Below, piece after piece: positions 44,554 to 53,073 of a stretch of DNA of 64,000 bases (positions are counted from its first letter, which is position 1; each line of letters begins with the position of its first letter). Source of the DNA: CALRQJ02 sp943370285 (GTDB lineage: Bacteria > Bacteroidota > Bacteroidia > Chitinophagales > Chitinophagaceae); the NCBI GenBank assembly GCA_943370285.1, contig CALRQJ020000011.1, forward strand, positions 62,001-126,000, read 5' to 3'. Under the pieces are notes generated by a model. The model was not told the DNA's origin, did not search any database, and saw nothing but the letters and a program-made list of their open reading frames with translations. The translations under genes and the position numbers were made by a program.

Positions 44554-46002
44554 ATGAGTAATGTACAGCTATTGCAACAATATCAAACTGCGCCATTCAT
44601 TTTTGATGAAATGAAAGATGCTGAACATATCCGTTCTCAATATGCAAAAGTAGTTGAGGCCTTGCTACAATTAGATGTACAAGCCTTGCACCAAAAAGAT
44701 AAATTGGCTGCGGAGTTGTTCATGAACCAAGGCATCACCTTTACGGTATATAGCGATAATGCAGGCATAGAAAGAATTTTCCCTTTTGATATTATTCCAC
44801 GTATCATCACAGCTAAAGAATGGGATCATATTGAAAGTGGTATCAAGCAACGCTTAAAAGCACTTAATCTTTTTTTAAAAGACATTTATCATGAACAAGA
44901 AATTCTAAAAACAGGCATTATTCCTCCTTCGCTTATAGCATCCTGTCCGCATTATACCCGTGAAGTATTTGGGATAAAAGTACCACATGATATTTATGTT
45001 CATATTAGTGGTATCGACTTAATTCGTGGAGAAGATGGAACGTTTTACATTTTAGAAGACAATCTAAGAACTCCATCCGGCGTAAGTTATATGTTGGAAA
45101 ACAGAGAAGTTACCAAACGTATTTTCCCTGATGTTTTGGCCAGTAATCAAGTTAGGATGGTCAATAATTATCCGCTTTTACTCCATCAAATTTTATTGTC
45201 ATTATCGCCACAGCAAATTTCTAATCCTACTGTTGTATTATTAACACCCGGTATATATAATTCTGCCTATTATGAGCATACTTTTCTAGCTCGTCAAATG
45301 GGCATTATGTTAGTGGAGGGCAGAGATTTAGTGGTTGATAATCACAAGGTATATACCAAAACAACCAATGGTTTACAACAAGTACATGTCATCTATCGCC
45401 GGGTTGATGATGAATTTTTAGACCCATTAGTATTTAGACCCGATAGTGCATTGGGTGTTCCCGGCTTAGTAGGTGCTTACAGAAAAGGCAATGTTGCGAT
45501 TGTAAATGCCATGGGTAATGGCGTGGCGGATGATAAAGCCGTATATGCATATGTACCGCAGATGATTAAATATTATTTGAACGAAGAACCCATTTTGCCC
45601 AATGTTCCTACCTATCAAATGAGTGATGCGGATAGCAGACAATTTGTTTTTGACAACATTCAAAATATGGTAGTTAAAAGAACCAATCAAAGCGGCGGCT
45701 ACGGCATGGTAATGGGTAATACTATTAGCGAAGAAGATTGGTTAAAAGCTAAAGTTGAAATTGAGGCTGACCCTAGAAGTTTTATTGCTCAACCGATTAT
45801 AAAATTATCTACCGTACCTTGTTTTATTGATGGCAAATTTCAACCAAGACATGTGGATTTAAGACCTTATGCGTTGTGTGGACCTTCTGGAGTATCTATT
45901 GTTCCGGGAGGATTAACTAGAGTAGCATTAAGAGAAGGTTCTTTGGTTGTTAACTCTTCGCAGGGTGGTGGTAGTAAAGACACATGGGTAGTAGATATTT
46001 AA
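44554..46002 (+). CDS. Circularly permuted ATP-grasp type 2 protein
   Basis: The product starts at ATG 44554 (MSNVQLLQQYQ) and has 482 residues. A GTG at 44515 would read through the terminator-like hairpin and is not used. It matches the COG2308 proteins: GITFTVYSDN, FPFDIIPRII, FYILEDNLRTPSGVSYMLENRE (about 170-195), IYRRVDDEFLDP, VKRTNQSGGYGM and PRHVDLRPYAL. ATP-grasp enzymes join a carboxylate to an amine through an acyl phosphate. Here it forms an operon with alpha-E and transglutaminase genes, a known conserved set predicted to make or attach peptides. The substrate is unknown. Confidence 0.9.
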   Translation: MSNVQLLQQYQTAPFIFDEMKDAEHIRSQYAKVVEALLQLDVQALHQKDKLAAELFMNQGITFTVYSDNAGIERIFPFDIIPRIITAKEWDHIESGIKQRLKALNLFLKDIYHEQEILKTGIIPPSLIASCPHYTREVFGIKVPHDIYVHISGIDLIRGEDGTFYILEDNLRTPSGVSYMLENREVTKRIFPDVLASNQVRMVNNYPLLLHQILLSLSPQQISNPTVVLLTPGIYNSAYYEHTFLARQMGIMLVEGRDLVVDNHKVYTKTTNGLQQVHVIYRRVDDEFLDPLVFRPDSALGVPGLVGAYRKGNVAIVNAMGNGVADDKAVYAYVPQMIKYYLNEEPILPNVPTYQMSDADSRQFVFDNIQNMVVKRTNQSGGYGMVMGNTISEEDWLKAKVEIEADPRSFIAQPIIKLSTVPCFIDGKFQPRHVDLRPYALCGPSGVSIVPGGLTRVALREGSLVVNSSQGGGSKDTWVVDI

Positions 46003-46048
46003 ACTAAATACATCAATAGCTTGCCGAAAGGCAATAAAACCATATTAC

Positions 46049-46990
46049 ATGCTGAGTAGAATTGCAGATTCAATGTTTTGGCTAAACCGTTATATGGAAC
46101 GGGCAGATGGTATGTTACGGGTAATTAAAACCAATTACATATTATTATTAGATAAAGGCATTCATACACATCACAATTGGAAGCCAGTATTAGAGATGTT
46201 CGCTGCTGCTACGCCGGATGAAATGCCACAGTTAGAAAACAATACCGATGCTGCTTTACATCAATTAATGTATAGTAAAACAAATAATAACTCTTTACGA
46301 ATTATTGTTACGAGGGCTAGAGAAAATGCCCGTGGTGTACAAGACCATATTACCAAAGAAGTGTGGGAACAGGTTAACCAACTTTACCATATTGTAAACA
46401 ATGATGTGTTGGCCGAAAAATTACAAAGTTATCAAGCACTAGAATTAATAGATGATTTAAGCCGTCAAAGTATTTTATACACCGGCGTTACCGATACCAC
46501 TATGCCTCGTGGAATGGGTTGGAATTTCATGAATATTGGCCGTTATTTAGAACGTTGTTTATTTACCATAGAGATTACGAAAAAACAATATAAACAAATT
46601 GGTTACGACCTTACAGACACAAGAGATATTTTACAATGGAAGTATTTGCTATTAAGTTTATCCGGTTACGAATTACATTTAAAGGCTTATCGCAATAATA
46701 ATTACAATACCAATGTATTACATCAGGTTTTATTTAATGTGCATTTTACAAGATCAGTTTTATATTCAATGAATTGTTTAGAGAAGTATTTAAAACGAGT
46801 GATAACGGATAACCATACCTCAGAAATCACTGCTATGAAACAACAATTTGGACGAATGCGTAGTAAAGTTGAATTTACCGATTTTGATACGCTAGACAGA
46901 GATAGCCTGCCAACTTTTCTTGATGATATTCATCATGAATTATTAGACTTTGGAAGACGTTTTGGACAAATATTTTTTTCTTACGCTTAA
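46049..46990 (+). CDS. Alpha-E domain protein
   Basis: The 313-residue, almost all-helical protein starts with LSRIADSMFWLNRYMERADGMLRVI (residues 2-26), the hallmark N-terminus of the alpha-E family (COG2307). Further conserved points are TRARENARGVQDHIT near residues 91-105 and FMNIGRYLERC near 165. Its activity is unknown. It nearly always accompanies the permuted ATP-grasp protein, sometimes fused to it. It lies 46 bp after that gene and 9 bp before the transglutaminase gene. Confidence 0.9.
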   Translation: MLSRIADSMFWLNRYMERADGMLRVIKTNYILLLDKGIHTHHNWKPVLEMFAAATPDEMPQLENNTDAALHQLMYSKTNNNSLRIIVTRARENARGVQDHITKEVWEQVNQLYHIVNNDVLAEKLQSYQALELIDDLSRQSILYTGVTDTTMPRGMGWNFMNIGRYLERCLFTIEITKKQYKQIGYDLTDTRDILQWKYLLLSLSGYELHLKAYRNNNYNTNVLHQVLFNVHFTRSVLYSMNCLEKYLKRVITDNHTSEITAMKQQFGRMRSKVEFTDFDTLDRDSLPTFLDDIHHELLDFGRRFGQIFFSYA

Positions 46991-46999
46991 TTCACCAAT

Positions 47000-47953
47000 A
47001 TGCCTGTTTTTAATATACATCATATCACAAAATACGAGTACGACAGACCGATTAAAGAGAGCAATAATGAGATTAAGATTTTTCCTTTATTATGTCATGA
47101 ACAAGAAACATTACAACATGAAGTCATTATTTCTCATCAACCGGATATTCATTTTTTTGTTGATTATTGGGGTAACAAAACAGGTCTTTTCAATGTATTG
47201 CCGGTTCATCAACAAATGGTAATTGAGAGTAAATTAACCATCCGCACTACACTATCTTCTCAGTTACAATTTAACTTTCATACCAATTGGCAACAATTGC
47301 AAGATGAAGTAAATTTTGATTTAAGATTGATTGAATTAAGTAATCCGGATGCCACTACTCGTCAACAAGAAATTAAAGATATGTTGAGCAGTATTGTTAC
47401 TCCTGATACTAGTGTAGCAACTGCAGTTGAACAAATTAGTCAATATATTTTCAAGCAATTCAAATACATCAAAGGCATTACTACTATTGAAACTACAGTT
47501 GATGAAATTCTAGACCATCGTAGCGGTGTTTGTCAAGATTTTGCCCATGTGATGTTGCAAATGTTGAAAACGCTACAGATACCTTGTCGCTATGTAAGCG
47601 GCTATATTTGTCCGAACAAAAATGGCATGCGAGGCGAAGGTGCAACCCATGCATGGGTAGAAGTATGGTTGCCACAATATGGTTGGGCAGGCATCGACCC
47701 CACTAATAATGTTTGGGTAACCAATCATCATGTAAAATTAGCGGTGGGCAGACATTTTAATGATTGCAGTCCGGTAAAAGGAGCATTTAAAGGACCGGCT
47801 AGACAAAAGTTATCAGTATTTGTAGCTGTTGGTTATGAAGATGGACAAAAGTTTGAAGAAGTAACAAATGTGCAACTCGAATCTCAACCTCTAGATGCAA
47901 AAGACAGTTTCTTTATCTCTGATGGATATGTGGTGCAGCAGCAGCAACAATAG
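47000..47953 (+). CDS. Transglutaminase-like cysteine peptidase family protein
   Basis: The 317-residue protein has an N-terminal beta domain (about 1-90, ITKYEYDRPIKESNNEIKIFP) typical of COG1305 proteins. The transglutaminase core follows, with the catalytic triad complete: Cys in SGVCQDFAHVML (about 176), His in GATHAWVEVWLP (about 214), and Asp in GIDPTN (about 233). It is predicted to be cytoplasmic, without a signal peptide. Members hydrolyse or form amide bonds. In this operon it may process the peptide made by the ATP-grasp protein. It converges on the OmpA gene with 6 bp between and no terminator. Confidence 0.9.
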   Translation: MPVFNIHHITKYEYDRPIKESNNEIKIFPLLCHEQETLQHEVIISHQPDIHFFVDYWGNKTGLFNVLPVHQQMVIESKLTIRTTLSSQLQFNFHTNWQQLQDEVNFDLRLIELSNPDATTRQQEIKDMLSSIVTPDTSVATAVEQISQYIFKQFKYIKGITTIETTVDEILDHRSGVCQDFAHVMLQMLKTLQIPCRYVSGYICPNKNGMRGEGATHAWVEVWLPQYGWAGIDPTNNVWVTNHHVKLAVGRHFNDCSPVKGAFKGPARQKLSVFVAVGYEDGQKFEEVTNVQLESQPLDAKDSFFISDGYVVQQQQQ

Positions 47954-47959
47954 TGTTAC

Positions 47960-49111
47960 TTATTTTATCAAAACAATTTCAACTCGTCTGTTTTTTTGAC
48001 GACCTTCTTTTGTGGTATTTGATGCCACAGGTCGTTGCTTTCCATTTCCTTTTATAGTTATCAAATTAGCATCTAATTGAAGCTTTCGTAGCAGATATTG
48101 CTTTACTGCTGCAGCTCTGTTTAATGATAACATATTGTTGTAAGCATCCGTGCCAATACTATCCGTATGGCCGGTTATTTCAATGCTTTTGTAGCTTGAT
48201 GTTTTAAGTTTGAACAAAGCACTATCTAGTAATTGAATAAATACTGGGTTAAGTGTACTACTGTTGAATTTAAACAATACATCAGGAATTACTAGTGTAT
48301 CATTTGTAGAAAGTACTGGCGGAGTATCTACAATAGTAATTTTAACTACTTCCATTGGTGGCAACACTTTAATTAGTGATTGATCAATAGGAATGGATTC
48401 TACCAAGCCGGCAGGATGACGATTGTTTTGATCATATACTTGTTTAACAATAGCATTGTATTGTGGACAAATTGGAATTGTACTATCTAATGCTACTAAT
48501 TCCATTTTATCTATTTGGTACACTACATCTCCCCTACTGTTCGATGCCATAAATTTATCCCTCGTCATTGGAATGTTTGATAAATTACCAAACAATAAAA
48601 ATTGTTCATCGCCACCGGCGGTAAAAATCAATTGTGTTTTTATCCAACCGGGTGGAATTCTTTCGATGATATATTTTGGTTCAATCGTGAAAGAAGGTTC
48701 TAATTGGTGATAGGGCATGGCCGAACTACCGGGTTCTGCATCACCAATCCAAACGTCTAAATGATTAAAATTTCCACCGGGTGCAGCAATATATAGCGTA
48801 AGCCGATATTCTTTGCCCTCCACCAAAGGACATAGCAGTTTAGTATATACATAACTGCCCATACTACTACGGGCCGCTATATTGCCCATTTTAACCATTT
48901 CAAATTTTGCCCCACTATATGGCTTAGCGATGTTACGACTGATAAAATAATTAGCTACACCAGGAAAATGAAACCATGCTTCAGGTGCACAAAGTACCCG
49001 GTACTCAGTGCAAATATTCTCATCTTCAAAATCTCCATTGGCCACTAAGTTCTGTGCATAAGTGTTAAAAGAAAAAAACAGTACGCAAAATTGTAGTAGC
49101 CATTTAAACAT
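47960..49111 (-). CDS. OmpA family outer-membrane/cell-wall protein with an N-terminal carbohydrate-binding-like domain
   Basis: The 383-residue protein has a signal peptide (1-19, ending TYAQ). A beta-sandwich starting NLVANGDFED (about 20-205) resembles carbohydrate- or ligand-binding sandwich domains. A linker leads to an OmpA C-terminal domain (about 265-383) with FKFNSSTLN, GHTDSIGTDAYN, LSLNRAAAVKQYL and NRRVEIVL. The OmpA part binds diaminopimelate in peptidoglycan and should anchor the protein in the periplasm. The ligand of the first domain is unknown. Confidence 0.85.
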   Translation of the reverse strand: MFKWLLQFCVLFFSFNTYAQNLVANGDFEDENICTEYRVLCAPEAWFHFPGVANYFISRNIAKPYSGAKFEMVKMGNIAARSSMGSYVYTKLLCPLVEGKEYRLTLYIAAPGGNFNHLDVWIGDAEPGSSAMPYHQLEPSFTIEPKYIIERIPPGWIKTQLIFTAGGDEQFLLFGNLSNIPMTRDKFMASNSRGDVVYQIDKMELVALDSTIPICPQYNAIVKQVYDQNNRHPAGLVESIPIDQSLIKVLPPMEVVKITIVDTPPVLSTNDTLVIPDVLFKFNSSTLNPVFIQLLDSALFKLKTSSYKSIEITGHTDSIGTDAYNNMLSLNRAAAVKQYLLRKLQLDANLITIKGNGKQRPVASNTTKEGRQKNRRVEIVLIK

Positions 49112-49258
49112 TACCTAAATATAAAGCCAATATATTTTGGGCAATGATAGTGCCATGTTAAAAGAAGTGTAATTCTAATACAATAGTTTCTAGACAATAT
49201 TTATCATGCCATTTGAATAAATGCATTTATTTTCAACTATCAATCAAACTACAATACT

Positions 49259-49669
49259 ATGTTTCAAGATACAGCATTGATTTACATCTTTACACCGGCA
49301 TTGCTAATTGGAACGCTAATTACCATCATTCTTGCAGTAAGCATTAAGAAAAAAACAAGTTCAGCTGTAGAAAAAGCAATTATGATTGTCAAATGTAATT
49401 GTATCATTTTTGGGGCGATGGTTGTGGTGTTATACTTATCACTTCCTGTAACACCAAGCCTAAGCACATTTGGCTATCCCGAAGATATTGCTGCCATTCA
49501 AGAAGATAAAAAGCTATTGTACTTACTTCAAACGTATAATAAAGCCTTGGTAAGAACCACTGAAGTTTTGCATTGGTTTTTATTTACATTTATATGGTTT
49601 TTCTTGGCCACCATAATCAACGTTACAAACATCTTAAAAAGTAAAAAAAAATCAAATAGTAATGCATAG
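49259..49669 (+). CDS. Small membrane protein of unknown function
   Basis: The 136-residue protein has three probable membrane helices (about 7-29, 44-64 and 98-123) joined by a short basic loop (KKKTSSAVEKA) and a longer polar loop (about 66-97). It ends in a basic tail. I do not recognise the family. It stands alone between a divergent OmpA gene and a convergent pdhC gene, and ends in a strong terminator. Confidence 0.6.
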   Translation: MFQDTALIYIFTPALLIGTLITIILAVSIKKKTSSAVEKAIMIVKCNCIIFGAMVVVLYLSLPVTPSLSTFGYPEDIAAIQEDKKLLYLLQTYNKALVRTTEVLHWFLFTFIWFFLATIINVTNILKSKKKSNSNA

Positions 49670-49702
49670 TTGCGATAGGTTCTACATGCATTTTGCATAA
49701 CA

Positions 49703-49729
49703 AAAAGCCCTGCATGTTGCAGGGCTTTT
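49703..49729. terminator. Bidirectional rho-independent terminator
   Basis: AAAAGCCCTGCA (49703-49714) and TGCAGGGCTTTT (49718-49729) form a perfect 12-bp stem with a 3-nt loop. It serves the membrane protein gene and the convergent pdhC. Confidence 0.92.
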
Positions 49730-49755
49730 ATATTAAAGTTTATAGAAGTGATAGC

Positions 49756-51417
49756 TTACACCAACATTCGCAAAGGCTCTTCTAAAAGGCTCTTAAGCGT
49801 TTGTAAGAATGCTGCGCCGGTTGCTCCATCAACTACACGATGGTCGCAGCTCAGGGTTACTTTCATCACATTACCCGGAACTACAGCACCATTTTTTACG
49901 ACAGGTACTTGTGCAATGCCACCTACAGCCAAAATACAAGCATCTGGCGGATTGATGATTGCCGTAAACTGGTCAATACCAAACATTCCTAAATTAGAAA
50001 TGGTGAAAGTGCTGCCCTCCCAATCTGAAGGTTGTAATTTTTTATCTTTTGCTTTTTGAGCATAATCTTTTACTTGAACTGCGATTTGGCTCAAACTTAA
50101 TCCATCTGCAAAGCGTACCACAGGAACTAATAATCCTTCATCAACAGCAACGGCTACGCCAATATTGATATGATGATTAAAACGAATTTTATCGCCCAAC
50201 CAACTGCTATTTACTTTAGGATGTTGTTTCAATGCCAATGCAGTAGCTTTCAGCACTAAATCATTGAAACTGATTTTTACTTTAGCATTCTCATTCATTT
50301 TAGCACGGGCAGCTACAGCAGCATCCATATCAATACTCATGGTAAGATAGAAATGGGGGGCTGTGAACAAACTTTCGCTTAAGCGACGAGCAATGGTTTT
50401 ACGCATTTGCGAAACCGGTACTTCATCGAAACTTACCGTTCCGCTTGGTACAACTGGCGCAGCATAATTTGTTGGCGCAGATTCCTCCTTCGTCGGAATG
50501 ACAACCGGACTAGTTGTACTTGTAGCAGCAGGTGAATAATTGTCAATATCGGCTTTTACAATACGACCGTTTTCGCCGCTACCTTGTACATATTTTAAAT
50601 CAATGCCTTTATCGGCTGCTAATTTTTTTGCTAAAGGCGATGCAAAAATGCGGCCTTCATTTACCACAATAGGTGCTGCAGTAGTAACAGCGGCAACAGG
50701 TGCAGTTTCTGCTTTCGTAGGTGCTGTAGTTGGTGCTGGTGCAGTCTCAGTAGCATTTCCACCGGCTTTAACAGCAGCAACAATAGCATTAATATCTAGC
50801 CCTTCTTTACCAATAATACAGAGCAAATCGTTTACCTGAATTTTTTCGCCGGGCTTAGCACCTTGGTACAATAACACACCATCTTTATAGCTTTCTAATT
50901 CCATGGTGGCTTTATCAGTTTCGATATCAGCCAACACTTCACCTTTTTTAACCGTATCGCCTACATTTTTATTCCATCCTGCAATAACACCTTCTGTCAT
51001 CGTATCACTAAGGCGTGGCATTAAAACGATTTCTTCCATAGTAGAAATATCAATACCTGATGCAGCAGGAGCAGCAGCGGCTGGTGCAGAGGGGATAGCG
51101 GCTGCTTGTGCAACTTCTTGTGTAGGGGCGGCAGATCCTCCACCGGAGTGTTGTGCTACTAATGCGGTTACATCTTCACCGGCCTTACCAATAATCGCCA
51201 ACAAGTCGTTTACTTGTAATTTTCCACCGGTAGCAATGCCAAGATGTAGTAAAACGCCTTCTTGGTAGCTTTCTAACTCCATTGTAGCTTTGTCGGTCTC
51301 AATTTCAGCTAATAAATCTCCTTTTTTAACGGTATCTCCCACTTGTTTATGCCATCCAGCTATAACACCCTCGGTCATGGTATCACTTAATCGGGGCATC
51401 AAAATCACTTCAGCCAT
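49756..51417 (-). CDS. pdhC: Pyruvate dehydrogenase E2, dihydrolipoamide acetyltransferase
   Basis: The product starts at MAEVILMPRLSDTMTEG (ATG complement 51415-51417) and has 553 residues; the frame upstream to 51465 is not needed. Two lipoyl domains carry the lipoylated lysines K43 and K169, both in ETDKATMEL. Ala/Pro/Thr-rich linkers follow. The peripheral subunit-binding domain is SPLAKKLAADKGIDL (about 258-272), and the catalytic domain (about 325-553) ends with the HRVVDGATGAAF motif. It moves acetyl groups from E1 to CoA at the core of the complex. E1 and E3 genes are not adjacent. A terminator upstream separates it from the HlyD gene. Confidence 0.95.
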   Translation of the reverse strand: MAEVILMPRLSDTMTEGVIAGWHKQVGDTVKKGDLLAEIETDKATMELESYQEGVLLHLGIATGGKLQVNDLLAIIGKAGEDVTALVAQHSGGGSAAPTQEVAQAAAIPSAPAAAAPAASGIDISTMEEIVLMPRLSDTMTEGVIAGWNKNVGDTVKKGEVLADIETDKATMELESYKDGVLLYQGAKPGEKIQVNDLLCIIGKEGLDINAIVAAVKAGGNATETAPAPTTAPTKAETAPVAAVTTAAPIVVNEGRIFASPLAKKLAADKGIDLKYVQGSGENGRIVKADIDNYSPAATSTTSPVVIPTKEESAPTNYAAPVVPSGTVSFDEVPVSQMRKTIARRLSESLFTAPHFYLTMSIDMDAAVAARAKMNENAKVKISFNDLVLKATALALKQHPKVNSSWLGDKIRFNHHINIGVAVAVDEGLLVPVVRFADGLSLSQIAVQVKDYAQKAKDKKLQPSDWEGSTFTISNLGMFGIDQFTAIINPPDACILAVGGIAQVPVVKNGAVVPGNVMKVTLSCDHRVVDGATGAAFLQTLKSLLEEPLRMLV

Positions 51418-51584
51418 TGCTATTTTAGGTTTTATGATGATTGGTTTTGATTGAATTGTAGCCAAAAAGGAGGATTTTCTCCTTTAAAAGCCGCTTAAAC
51501 AGGCCGTGAAATTACAGCAAAATGCTTTACAGGCAAGATTGGCTTTTATTTTTTGATAACATGCATGATTTAGCCCCTTTTTAA

Positions 51585-51626
51585 AAAGAAAAATCCCCGC
51601 CTAAGCATTGTTTTCGGCAGGGATTT
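51585..51626 (-). terminator. Rho-independent terminator of the TolC/HlyD operon
   Basis: On the minus strand AAATCCCTGCC pairs with GGCGGGGATTT with one mismatch, and is followed by a T-rich tract. It lies 21 bases after the HlyD stop. Confidence 0.75.
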
Positions 51627-51647
51627 ATAATTTCTGTTGAGCTATAT

Positions 51648-53030
51648 CTAGTCCTTTTTGATTTTATCATCAAACAACTTTTCTTTCGGCACAACTTTCA
51701 CTTTTTGCCCTTCTTTTAAAGTTTTGCTTACTAAGCTGTACGGACCTGTAATGACTTCATCATTTTCTTTTAATCCGCCTAAAATTTCGATATAGTTAAT
51801 ATCCTGTATATCGGTTCTGACTTTCAACCTTTTTACAGTTCCATCTTTTTGTAACACAAATACCACTTCATCAATATCCTCGGGTGTGTTAGAATCAGAC
51901 TCGTTGTTACTAGCTGTTTGATCTGCATTGGCTTTTTTATCTACTGCTTTGTCAGAATCTTTTTCACGGGTTGTTACGGCATTGATTGGAACCGATAAAA
52001 CATCTTTATGAGTAGTTGTTTGAATATCAGCACTAGCATTCATACCCGGACGGAATGGGAATCTTTTTTTACCGTTAACCATTACCATTAAATCTTGATA
52101 ACTCTCAGGCAATAACCGAATATGCACTTTGTAGTTAGATACTTCAGTACCGGTGGATGAACTAATTTGTTGGGCAGCACTTGTACTACTGCTTCCAATC
52201 TTAGACACAAGGCCTTTAAATTTTCTCTTGCTATAAGCATCTACTTCTACCAATGCACTGTCACCCAACTTTACTTTAGGAATATCATTTTCGCCAACTT
52301 CTACCCTTACTTCAATGGCACTCATATCTGCAATACGCATCATTTCGGTACCCACATTAAAACTATTACCGGCAACTCTTTCCCCTTTTTTAATATTAAG
52401 TAAACTTACAACACCACTCATGGGGGCTACAATTGTTGCACGGGACAAATCTTTATTGGCACGGGTTAATTGAGCTAATGCACTTTGCACTGAAGCTTCT
52501 CCTCCTTTAATGCCTTCTTTAGCAGCATTGTAATTGGCTCTAGCTGTTTTTAACTGCTGCTCTGCCTGTTCAAATTCTGCTCTTGAAATCACTTTATCAT
52601 CTAATAATTTCTTCTGACGATTGAAGTTATTTTCTGCTTGCTCTAAAGTAGCTTTTAAAGCTTCGAGTTGTGCGGCAGAGTTAGACACCCCCGCTTTGGC
52701 TTGATTAACGCCTGCAGCGGTTTGGTCTCTTTGAGAAGAATAAATATCAGCATAAATTCTTGCTAATACTTGACCACGGGTAACACTGTCACCTTCTTCA
52801 ACATTCAATTCTACTATCTCGCCGCTAATATCCGGACTCACTTTCACTTCTACCTCAGGATAGATTTTACCACTTGCATTTACCGTTTCAATTATGGTAC
52901 GCTTAACCACTTTTTCGGCCGACACTTTAGTGCCTTCATCCTTACCAAACACACCGGCCTTACTTAATCCTACCAATATTACAATTAGCAATAACATGCT
53001 AACAATTATCCAAATCAGTTTCTTACTCAT
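51648..53030 (-). CDS. Periplasmic adaptor subunit of an efflux system (HlyD/MacA type)
   Basis: The 460-residue protein has an N-terminal membrane anchor (about residues 5-25). A barrel-sandwich half, IYPEVEVKVSPDISGEIVELNVEEGDSVTRGQ, follows, and a long helical hairpin (about 100-195) ends in the second lipoyl-like half, ATIVAPMSGVVSLLNIKKGERV. Beta-barrel and membrane-proximal domains complete it. It bridges an inner-membrane pump to TolC. The tolC-type gene lies 43 bp upstream in the same operon, but no pump gene follows before the terminator. Confidence 0.9.
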   Translation of the reverse strand: MSKKLIWIIVSMLLLIVILVGLSKAGVFGKDEGTKVSAEKVVKRTIIETVNASGKIYPEVEVKVSPDISGEIVELNVEEGDSVTRGQVLARIYADIYSSQRDQTAAGVNQAKAGVSNSAAQLEALKATLEQAENNFNRQKKLLDDKVISRAEFEQAEQQLKTARANYNAAKEGIKGGEASVQSALAQLTRANKDLSRATIVAPMSGVVSLLNIKKGERVAGNSFNVGTEMMRIADMSAIEVRVEVGENDIPKVKLGDSALVEVDAYSKRKFKGLVSKIGSSSTSAAQQISSSTGTEVSNYKVHIRLLPESYQDLMVMVNGKKRFPFRPGMNASADIQTTTHKDVLSVPINAVTTREKDSDKAVDKKANADQTASNNESDSNTPEDIDEVVFVLQKDGTVKRLKVRTDIQDINYIEILGGLKENDEVITGPYSLVSKTLKEGQKVKVVPKEKLFDDKIKKD

Positions 53031-53073
53031 TACTATTAATTTATGGTGGTCTTATTTCTTTTTAGGTTTGAAT

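Noticed and set aside
47960..49111. OmpA protein as part of the ATP-grasp operon
   Set aside because: It is on the opposite strand, converging with the transglutaminase gene, so only the close spacing links them.
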